The notes below the pieces were generated by a model. That model had not been told where the DNA came from. It did not search any database and saw only the letters and a program-made list of their open reading frames with translations. From contig SLIW01000262.1 in the NCBI GenBank assembly GCA_007135435.1, positions 1 through 5,890 on the forward strand: DNA of 5,890 nt, written 5' to 3'. Within the stretch, counting starts at the first letter, position 1, and each line of letters begins with the position of its first letter. This DNA comes from Natronomonas sp. Its GTDB lineage: Archaea > Halobacteriota > Halobacteria > Halobacteriales > Haloarculaceae. Both the position numbers and the translations under genes were made by a program. Shown piece after piece: positions 1 to 5,386 of the stretch.

Positions 1-2533
1 CGAACGAGATGACGATGACCTCCTTCGCGGAACCCTGGAACCGGTCGACGGTGTCCACCGTGACGCCGGAGACCCGACCTGATATCTCGGCGACCTGTGC
101 CCTGAACGGCGCGATTACGCCGACGTCGTCCGGATTCACGCCGGCGGCGAGGAACGCGTCGACGATTTCCGCGACGCGATCGGCCTCAACGGGGTTCGTG
201 TTCCCGTCGGCGACGCCGCCAGGATCGACGAACGACACCGGGTCACGGAGCGCCTCTGGGAGTGCAGTCTCGTCGACGCCCGGGAGGTCCCCGAGCCGCT
301 GGCCGGCGACCTCCGGCGTGGCGGGACGCAGCTGGCCGTCGTAGAACTCGCGGCTCGAGAAGTACTGGACCCGCTGGCTCATCCGGTACTGCCGGTCCAG
401 CAGGACTGCCGCGTCGGGGTACCGCTCGATCAGCCGCTCGAACAGCGACTCCTGCAGGTCGTTCTCTGCACGGACCACCGGGGGGAGCTGGTGGTGGTCG
501 CCGACGAGCACGAACCGGTCGGCGAGGTTGGTCGCCAGGAATGTCCCCGGTTCGGTCAGCTGTCCGGCCTCGTCGACCACCGCGACGTCGAACGCCTGGT
601 GCTTCAGTGCTCGCGAGCCGCAGGCGGCGGTCGTCGCCGCGACCACCTGGGCGTCCTCGAGCGCGGCGGCGCGTTCCCGCGGGTCACCGGACCGCTCGAG
701 CCTGTAGTCCTGCATGTCGTCGCGGACGCCGGTCTCGCTGCCCCAGCGGACCACGTCCGTGAACCCCTGTTCCTCGAGCGCCTCGACGGCGTTGTCGACC
801 GCCCGGTTGGTGAACGCCGACAGCAGGACGCGGTCGCCGCGGTCGATGAGGGCCCTGACCGCCCTGGCGAGCGTGTAGGTCTTGCCGGTTCCCGGGGGGC
901 CGTGGATCAGGGCGAGGTCCTCGGCGCGCAGCGCGAGGTTGACCGCCTCGTCCTGGGACTCGTTGTTGTCGATGTAGGTCTGGCGCTCGTCGCGGAAGGC
1001 GGGCTCGCGTCGACCGAAGAGGACGTCCTTCCGGTCGGCGTCCCCCTGGAGGATCGCGTCGTGCAGCGCGACGAGTTGGCGGTCGACGCCGATCTCGCTG
1101 GGGTAGACGTCGAGCCGACGGAGGTCGAGCGGCTCGTCGGCGACGACCACCACCTCGTCTCCGAGTTCCTCGACGGTGGCGAGCTCCGCGGTTCCCCGGG
1201 TGGGGTGGCCGTCGCTCGCGAGGACGCGGTCGCCCTCGCGGATCTTCGAGACCGCGTCGGAGGTGCGCCGCGCGCGCAGCCGCCACCGGCCCCCGGCGAC
1301 CGGCTCGCGGTCGATCGGCTCGAGGTCCAGTAGCGCTCGGTCGTCGTCGGCGCGCTCGGCCGCGGTCTGCTCCCAGAGCTTCCGGTACTCGCGGTGGACC
1401 TCGCGGCGCTCCTCCTCGATCGCGCGGTAGAAGCGCTCGAAGTACGCGCGTTCCTCGGCGGGGAGCGGCGGGATGGGGTGGTCCTCCGGGTCGCCCTCGT
1501 ACAGCTCGTCGACGCCCTTCGACTCCTGGTCGAGCCGTCGGGCGACGACGGTACACGGGTCCTGCTCGAAGCAGTACGCACAGTTCGGATCCGCCTCGTA
1601 CCCCGTCGGGACGCGCCCGGCGTACTCGGCGGCGGCGATCTCGTTCCGCACCCGGAGGACGTACTTCAGGAAGCCCGGGCCGATGGAGAACTCCTTGGCC
1701 GGCGAGAGGTCGCCCGACTCCTCGGTCCGCTCGAGGGCGGTGTTCTTCGTGTACAGCAACGTCCCGGTGTCGGGTGCCTCCTCGACGTCCTCCGCGAGCA
1801 GGAGTGCGTAACAGGCCGCCTGGACCTTGTCCTGGAAGCGCGGCTCTCGGGTGAGGTTCTTGCCGGTCTTCAGCTCGACGGGTGCGCCACGTCGGACGGC
1901 GTCGGCCCTGCCTTTGACGCCGAAGGTCTCCGAGATGAGCGTCTGCTCCGAGCGCCAGGTGTCCTCGTCGTCGCCGAGGCGGCCCTGCGAGAGCCACCCC
2001 TCGATCGCCGCCGCGTTCTGCCGGACGTCGTCGGCGACGGCCTCGGCGGTCTCGCCGAGCAATCCGAGGTCGAGGGCGGCCCCGGCGACACGCTCCTCGA
2101 CGCTCTCGTCGAGGTCCCTCCCCCGGAGCAGGTCGCCGAAGACCTCGTGGACGACCGTCCCCTTCACGACCGGGTACTTGAGCGGGACGCCCGTGAGCTT
2201 GTTGAGGTAGTAGATGCGCGGGCACTGGACCCACGACCGGACGTCGGTGACGTCGACGAGGAAGTCCGGCTCGACGACGACCGCCGACGAGCCGGTCGTC
2301 GCGTACTGGATCTCCCCGCGGAACTCCCGCTCGTCGACGTTCGTCACCAGGACGTCCATCCCCGGCTCCAGGATCGACGCGGTCTCGGTCCACTTGCCCC
2401 ACAGCGTCACCTGCACCGGCTCCGCCGCCCCGCGGTCCGGTCGGACGAGGACCTCCGCGAGCTCGGAGGTCCCGCGGCTCGTCTCGACCGTCCGGGGCTC
2501 GCGTACCTCCACGAGTGGGCCTCGAACGTTCAC
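1..2533 (-). CDS. dna2: Dna2-type Fe-S nuclease / SF1B DNA helicase, C-terminus cut off by the window edge
   Basis: Single-chain ATP-dependent helicase plus nuclease expected to act in DNA replication and repair (flap and DNA-end processing). Read from the complementary strand, 844 codons are present in one frame with no stop. Residues about 1-95 look like an OB-fold. The nuclease follows: Cys104, His129, Asp211, Glu220-x-Lys222 and Gln238-x3-Tyr242. Cys104 with Cys318, Cys321 and Cys327 (C-x2-C-x5-C) forms the 4Fe-4S signature of the Dna2/AddB group. A charged helical stretch and a beta-rich segment (about 340-460) resemble the stalk and 1B region of Upf1-like helicases. Helicase motifs are Gln527 (Q motif), GPPGTGKT 545-552, DEAG 654-657, GDHHQLP 678-684, LDRQYRM near 712-718 and a motif V with FQG near 832-834. 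Motif VI lies beyond position 1. I chose GTG 2533 because a T-run sits 26 nt upstream, the spacing of a leaderless archaeal promoter; in-frame GTG 2551 would add six residues. Family assignment is firm, the start less so. Confidence 0.93.
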   Translation of the reverse strand, partial: MNVRGPLVEVREPRTVETSRGTSELAEVLVRPDRGAAEPVQVTLWGKWTETASILEPGMDVLVTNVDEREFRGEIQYATTGSSAVVVEPDFLVDVTDVRSWVQCPRIYYLNKLTGVPLKYPVVKGTVVHEVFGDLLRGRDLDESVEERVAGAALDLGLLGETAEAVADDVRQNAAAIEGWLSQGRLGDDEDTWRSEQTLISETFGVKGRADAVRRGAPVELKTGKNLTREPRFQDKVQAACYALLLAEDVEEAPDTGTLLYTKNTALERTEESGDLSPAKEFSIGPGFLKYVLRVRNEIAAAEYAGRVPTGYEADPNCAYCFEQDPCTVVARRLDQESKGVDELYEGDPEDHPIPPLPAEERAYFERFYRAIEEERREVHREYRKLWEQTAAERADDDRALLDLEPIDREPVAGGRWRLRARRTSDAVSKIREGDRVLASDGHPTRGTAELATVEELGDEVVVVADEPLDLRRLDVYPSEIGVDRQLVALHDAILQGDADRKDVLFGRREPAFRDERQTYIDNNESQDEAVNLALRAEDLALIHGPPGTGKTYTLARAVRALIDRGDRVLLSAFTNRAVDNAVEALEEQGFTDVVRWGSETGVRDDMQDYRLERSGDPRERAAALEDAQVVAATTAACGSRALKHQAFDVAVVDEAGQLTEPGTFLATNLADRFVLVGDHHQLPPVVRAENDLQESLFERLIERYPDAAVLLDRQYRMSQRVQYFSSREFYDGQLRPATPEVAGQRLGDLPGVDETALPEALRDPVSFVDPGGVADGNTNPVEADRVAEIVDAFLAAGVNPDDVGVIAPFRAQVAEISGRVSGVTVDTVDRFQGSAKEVIVISF

Positions 2534-2554
2534 ACCGTCCGGTGCGTCCACGAC

Positions 2555-2566
2555 GGAAAAACGGTG
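2555..2566 (-). promoter_or_regulatory. Probable TATA element of dna2
   Basis: On the minus strand a run of five T (2561-2557) is centred 26 nt before GTG 2533, the usual spacing for a haloarchaeal leaderless transcript. It is the only AT-rich patch close to the gene. The adjacent upstream (BRE) positions fall inside the 29-bp tandem repeat that begins at 2562. This is inferred from spacing and composition only. Confidence 0.5.
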
Positions 2567-2631
2567 TCGGTCCTCCCGTTCACGAAGGAGCGGTGTCGGT
2601 CCTCCCGTTCACGAAGGAGCGGTGTCGGTCC
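2562..2631. repeat. Perfect 29-bp tandem repeat, 2.4 copies
   Basis: Copies at 2562-2590 and 2591-2619 are identical, and a third partial copy (2620-2631) matches the first 12 bases. Each full unit begins CGGTGTCGGTCC and ends TTCACGAAGGAG. The period is not a multiple of three and the array lies between two divergent genes, so it is probably not coding. It abuts the T-run proposed as the dna2 TATA element. Confidence 0.92.
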
Positions 2632-2775
2632 GACGACGACTGCTTCGTCCACGAACGACAAGTTCCCGTCCACGGACAGATACTGAGAGTCGCGTCCACA
2701 CACGTGCCACGACTGCTCAGCCAGGTGTGACGTGCCCCAACACTATCACAGTCGATCCGGCGCGACCCGTCCCCA

Positions 2776-2787
2776 CCATTTTCGTAT
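2776..2787 (+). promoter_or_regulatory. Probable TATA element of the AhpD-like gene
   Basis: The AT-rich stretch ATTTTCGTAT (2778-2787) is centred about 26 nt before ATG 2808, in an otherwise GC-rich context. The spacing fits a leaderless archaeal transcript. No Shine-Dalgarno-like sequence lies at the right distance before this ATG, which agrees with that reading. Confidence 0.5.
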
Positions 2788-2807
2788 CCTGGGCCGTACG
2801 CAGGGGT

Positions 2808-3383
2808 ATGCCATCACGCATCGAACCGGTCGCCCCTGGCGAGGCTGACAGCGACGACGTCAACCAGTTCCTGCAGGAGGCGGCAGAGGGGTGGTACGAG
2901 GATTCGGCCTTCTTCGGGGCCATGGCCCACCAGCCGGTCCACCTGAAGCGTATCGCCGCAGCCCTCCGTCGGTTCCCCGAGAGCGACGGGCTCGATCCCG
3001 AACTGCTCGAACTGATGCGCCTCCGGGTGGCTGCAGTCCACCAGTGCGCGTACTGCGGGACCGTCCGGACTCAGGCGGTCCGGGAGGCGGTCGCGCCGAA
3101 GGAGGACGCGCTCTTCGGGGAGGAGGTCGACGAGGACGAGCTGACCCATCGAGAGGCTCTGGCGGTCCGACTGGCGGGCGAGATGTCCCGCGATCCACAG
3201 GAGATCTCCGACGAGTTCTTCGAGTCGCTCCGCGAGGAGTTCACCGACGACGAACTGATCGAGCTCCTCCTGTTCGCGAGCCTCGAGGTTGGACTCGACC
3301 GCTTCTGCATCGCCCTCCGGCTCGACACCACGGAGGACAGCCCCTACCCGACCGGGCTGGAGTATCCGCTGGACCGGTCCTGA
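2808..3383 (+). CDS. AhpD-like / carboxymuconolactone decarboxylase-family protein
   Basis: A 191-residue acidic, mostly helical protein. The core 'ELMRLRVAAVHQCAYC' (residues 68-83) is the AhpD/CMD signature: Glu68, Cys80 and Cys83 match the spacing of Glu118, Cys130 and Cys133 in mycobacterial AhpD. A redox CxxC with a nearby Glu suggests alkylhydroperoxidase-like or thiol-disulfide activity. However, the His expected four residues after the second Cys (AhpD His137) is Arg87, and the residue between the cysteines matching AhpD His132 is Tyr82. The substrate therefore cannot be assigned, and a true carboxymuconolactone decarboxylase is unlikely. The second half (residues about 110-170) is helical and repeats the family's paired-helix look. 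ATG 2808 is supported by a TATA-like element about 26 nt upstream. The gene stands alone: it is divergent from dna2 and 235 bp from the next gene. Cytoplasmic, with no signal peptide or membrane segment. Confidence 0.88.
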   Translation: MPSRIEPVAPGEADSDDVNQFLQEAAEGWYEDSAFFGAMAHQPVHLKRIAAALRRFPESDGLDPELLELMRLRVAAVHQCAYCGTVRTQAVREAVAPKEDALFGEEVDEDELTHREALAVRLAGEMSRDPQEISDEFFESLREEFTDDELIELLLFASLEVGLDRFCIALRLDTTEDSPYPTGLEYPLDRS

Positions 3384-3504
3384 GAGCGACGTCCTCGGGT
3401 GCAGTCTCGACATGCAATCCCTCGCCACTGCTCGGTTTACCTGCGGGAGTTCGAGTGGAATCGGACCGCCCACGACCGGGGGCGAGCCAGGATCGTACAC
3501 GTCA

Positions 3505-3524
3505 CTCGAACCGGGACGTTCGAG
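3505..3524. promoter_or_regulatory. Palindrome CTCGAAC-N6-GTTCGAG, candidate operator
   Basis: Perfect 7-bp arms (3505-3511 and 3518-3524) flank a 6-bp spacer. Another GTTCGAG half-site occurs at 3449-3455, within a 9-bp inverted match to 3503-3511. The palindrome lies about 60 bp upstream of the amidohydrolase TATA box, which would suit an activator or repressor site. It could also form a short hairpin, but no T-run follows, so a terminator for the upstream gene is less likely. The function is inferred. Confidence 0.4.
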
Positions 3525-3574
3525 ACGAGAGTCCGGAAAACAGGCGCCGACAATGCATGTGGTAAGTTAGCAAC

Positions 3575-3590
3575 ACCCAAACCTATATTG
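3575..3590 (+). promoter_or_regulatory. Promoter (BRE/TATA) of the amidohydrolase operon
   Basis: TATATT at 3584-3589, preceded by the A/C-rich 3575-3582, is the best TATA box in the window. Transcription would be expected to start near 3613, giving a leader of about 6 nt before ATG 3619. Confidence 0.65.
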
Positions 3591-3618
3591 CGGTCGCCGC
3601 CGTCTGTCACGAGTTACC

Positions 3619-4680
3619 ATGCTTGGGGACGATACCATGGTCTTCGACTCGGTGACGCACCTGTACGACATGAGCGACGAGAACGTGAAGACCGACGGTG
3701 GTGACCTCTTCCGCAATCACCTGTTCGGCTTCCACCAGTACCTGACGCCGGACGACGACCGGATCCTCGACGAGGGAGAGTTCCTCCGCGAGTGGGACGG
3801 CGAGACGGTCGCGGACGTCGTCTTCACGGAGAGCGACGTCGACCTGCTGGTCGCCCAGCCGCTGCCGCTGACGGACTTCTTCCACGACGGGCTCTCCTCG
3901 TGGGAGAAGTGCGCCGCCATGGCGGAGCAGTACGACGACCGGATGGTGTTCTGGGGCACGGTCAACCCGATGGAGGGCGACAGGGCCCTGGAGCTGATGG
4001 AGCGGCAGGTCGAGGAGTTCGACGCGAAGGCGTTCAAGCTCTACAACGTGCGCTACGACTACGGCGAGCCGTTCCCCTGGCGGATGGACGACCCCCGCGT
4101 GGCCTTCCCCGTCTTCGAGAAGGCCACGGAGCTGGGCGTCGACCTCATCGGCGTCCACAAGGGCGTCCCGCTGGGACCGCAGCCGATCGAGGGGACGGAG
4201 CTGTCCGACATCGACCGGGCGGCGACGGAGTACCCGGAGCTGAACTTCATGGTGTTCCACCCGGGGATGCCGTTCCTGGACGAGTTGCTCTGGCAGGTCG
4301 TCCGGTTCGACAACGTCTACGCCTCGCTGGCGGCGACGATCAACTTCATCGACATCGCCCCACGGAAGTTCGCCGAGACCGTCGGCAAGCTCCTCTTCTG
4401 GGGCGGCCCGGAGAAGCTCGTCTACGGCTCGGAGGTCCCGCTGTTCCACCCGCAGTGGGCCCTCGAGCAGTTCTGGGAGTTCGAGATGCCGGATGACCTC
4501 GTCGAGGGGTACGGCTACCCCCAGCTCACCCCCGAAATAAAGCGAATGATCCTCGGTGAGAACCTCGCCGGGCTGATGGGGATCGACCTCGAGGCGAAGC
4601 GGGAGACCGTCACCGACGACGAGTTCGCCCGTCAGCGCGCCGAGGAGGCCCCCGAGTCGTGGGAGACGGTGGCGTTCTGA
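3619..4680 (+). CDS. Amidohydrolase-family (PF04909, ACMSD-like TIM barrel) protein
   Basis: A 353-residue protein with the layout of the amidohydrolase-2 group: an N-terminal strand with 'DSVTHLYD' (10-17), 'KAFKLYNV' (137-144), 'GVHKGVP' (178-184), 'FHPGMPFLDE' (213-222), 'YGSEVPLFHP' (269-278) and the family's closing 'ILGENLAGLMGI' (311-322). Likely metal or catalytic residues are His14, His180 and His214. The first position of the normal H-x-H pair is Val12, and the usual Asp of 'GSD.P' is Glu272, so this is a variant active site. Hydrolase or decarboxylase chemistry is plausible but the substrate is unknown. From memory, the closest relatives are the amidohydrolases beside actinobacterial propane-type monooxygenase operons. 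It is the first gene of an operon whose second gene starts 9 nt after this stop. ATG 3619 fits the TATA box at 3584-3589; ATG 3637 is an alternative that would remove six residues. No signal peptide or membrane segment is seen. Confidence 0.9.
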   Translation: MLGDDTMVFDSVTHLYDMSDENVKTDGGDLFRNHLFGFHQYLTPDDDRILDEGEFLREWDGETVADVVFTESDVDLLVAQPLPLTDFFHDGLSSWEKCAAMAEQYDDRMVFWGTVNPMEGDRALELMERQVEEFDAKAFKLYNVRYDYGEPFPWRMDDPRVAFPVFEKATELGVDLIGVHKGVPLGPQPIEGTELSDIDRAATEYPELNFMVFHPGMPFLDELLWQVVRFDNVYASLAATINFIDIAPRKFAETVGKLLFWGGPEKLVYGSEVPLFHPQWALEQFWEFEMPDDLVEGYGYPQLTPEIKRMILGENLAGLMGIDLEAKRETVTDDEFARQRAEEAPESWETVAF

Positions 4681-4684
4681 GGTG
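4679..4684 (+). promoter_or_regulatory. Shine-Dalgarno site of the DUF59 gene
   Basis: GAGGTG overlaps the amidohydrolase stop codon and leaves a 5-nt spacer before ATG 4690. This favours ATG 4690 over the in-frame GTG 4684, which overlaps the site, and suggests translational coupling of the two genes. Confidence 0.6.
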
Positions 4685-4689
4685 TGCCG

Positions 4690-5067
4690 ATGAACGACGA
4701 TATCCAACGCGTCAAAGCGGACCTGGTGGAGACGCTCCGGACCGTCGCCTGCTGCGACCAGCGGATCGGCGTCGGCGAGCTCGGACTGGTCGACGACGTC
4801 ACCGTCACCGACGATGGCGTCGCCCACGTCGACGTCCTCCCCTGCTGTACGTACGGGATGGCTCGACTCCAGCACGAGGTGGAGGAGGAGGCGGGAACCG
4901 TCCCCGGCGTCACGGCCGTCGTGGTAGACGTCGCGTGGGACGAGACCTGGGATCCAGGGCGCATGCTGGAGACCACCGAGGGGGCGACGCCAGACATCGA
5001 CGCGCTCGCCGAGGCCCACGACCTGGAACCGCGGTGGAAGGAGTACGAGGCCGACGCCGGGGACTGA
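4690..5067 (+). CDS. DUF59 / MIP18-PaaD-like small protein, possible Fe-S or metallocentre assembly factor
   Basis: A 125-residue acidic protein. The family pattern is seen in 'GVGELGLVDDVTV' (27-39, matching the 'DLGLVYDV' block), 'VLPCCTYGM' (49-57, at the position of the family's conserved Cys) and 'VAWDETWDPGRM' (81-92, matching the 'V.W.P.W.P..M' block). DUF59 proteins such as SufT, PaaD and the MIP18 group help assemble Fe-S or other metal centres. Here the usual 'DPE.P' start of the domain is replaced by 'CCDQRIGV' with Cys21-Cys22, and Cys52-Cys53 form a second pair. About 33 residues extend past the domain. It is co-transcribed with the amidohydrolase (9-nt gap, own GAGGTG site), so its client is probably that enzyme or a metalloenzyme linked to it; this is inference. 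Family assignment is fairly sure, the precise role is not. Confidence 0.82.
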   Translation: MNDDIQRVKADLVETLRTVACCDQRIGVGELGLVDDVTVTDDGVAHVDVLPCCTYGMARLQHEVEEEAGTVPGVTAVVVDVAWDETWDPGRMLETTEGATPDIDALAEAHDLEPRWKEYEADAGD

Positions 5068-5093
5068 CCAGCGGCCTGGCGCAGGATCCCGCT

Positions 5094-5242
5094 ATCAGCA
5101 CGGCGAAGATTGCCCACCATCAGCGTGGCGAAGAGTGCCCATCATCAGCCTGGCGACGGCGACGGACCGTCCGTGTGGCGACGGGGCCCACGGTCAGCCT
5201 GGCGACGGCGACCGGTTGTCAGCGTGCCGCTGGCGATGGCCC
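5094..5242. repeat. Six degenerate ~25-bp direct repeats
   Basis: Units start at 5094, 5119, 5144, 5169, 5193 and 5218; five are 25 bp and one is 24 bp. The shared core is RTCAGCNTGGCGA, followed by a more variable GC-rich half. The first two units differ at only four positions, while later ones drift. A weaker copy (CAGCGGCCTGGCG) may precede them at 5069-5081. The units are contiguous with no spacers, so this is not a CRISPR. Confidence 0.75.
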
Positions 5243-5273
5243 GTCCGCCCGCAAACCCACTCGCCAACCCAGC

Positions 5274-5325
5274 CACCAACTCACTCACCCACCCACTCAC
5301 CAACTCACTCACCCACCCACTCACC
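5274..5325. repeat. Perfect 24-bp tandem duplication in a CA-rich tract
   Basis: Two identical 24-bp copies plus four further matching bases, built from CACC, CAACTCACTCACC and CCCACCCACTCA segments. The top strand has no G from 5273 to 5330. The complementary strand of the wider tract (5256-5327) carries seven runs of three or four G. Confidence 0.9.
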
Positions 5326-5356
5326 CCACCGCCACGACGGTCGAGCGAGCCGACAG

Positions 5357-5380
5357 GTTCTTTCCGCGTCCATCCGGAGG
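5357..5380 (+). promoter_or_regulatory. Start signals of the last gene: weak TATA-like element and Shine-Dalgarno
   Basis: GGAGG at 5376-5380 stands 6 nt before ATG 5387 and is a good Shine-Dalgarno match that decides this start. GTTCTTTCC (5358-5366) is weakly TATA-like about 25 nt before the ATG; if it were the promoter the transcript would be leaderless and would not need the Shine-Dalgarno, so the true promoter may lie further upstream. Confidence 0.45.
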
Positions 5381-5386
5381 GCCGAC

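Larger units (their letters stand above)
5068..5386. other. Repeat-rich intergenic region
   Basis: No convincing gene in these 319 bases. The short frames crossing it translate to low-complexity Pro/Thr/His- or Arg-rich sequence. It holds a degenerate ~25-bp repeat array (5094-5242), then a G-poor CA-rich tract with a perfect 24-bp duplication (5274-5325), then the start signals of the next gene. I see no T-run terminator after the DUF59 gene. Confidence 0.7.

Noticed and set aside
684..2402. A 572-codon minus-strand frame overlapping dna2
   Set aside because: Its product is an Arg/Gly/Pro-rich shadow; the true frame on the same strand, offset from it, carries the Walker A, DEAG and cysteine motifs.
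1394..2686. A 430-codon open frame on the plus strand
   Set aside because: It is the antisense shadow of dna2 in GC-rich DNA; its product is Val/Leu/Asp/Arg-rich with no motif, while the opposite strand encodes all the nuclease and helicase motifs.
3384..3440. Terminator after the AhpD-like gene
   Set aside because: No T-run of useful length and no GC-rich hairpin next to one.
3449..3530. Possible tRNA, because of GGTTCGA-like T-loop text on both strands
   Set aside because: No acceptor stem, D-arm or anticodon arm can be paired around it; the text is better explained by the palindrome.
3399..3704. A 101-codon open frame between the AhpD-like and amidohydrolase genes
   Set aside because: It runs through the promoter and into the amidohydrolase in another frame, and its Arg-rich composition is unlike the acidic neighbours.
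3607..5019. A 470-codon open frame on the minus strand
   Set aside because: It is antisense to both the amidohydrolase and the DUF59 gene, has biased composition and no recognisable motif, and ends across the start of the real gene.
5094..5325. Possible CRISPR array
   Set aside because: The repeat units are contiguous with no unique spacers, and no cas-like gene is present.
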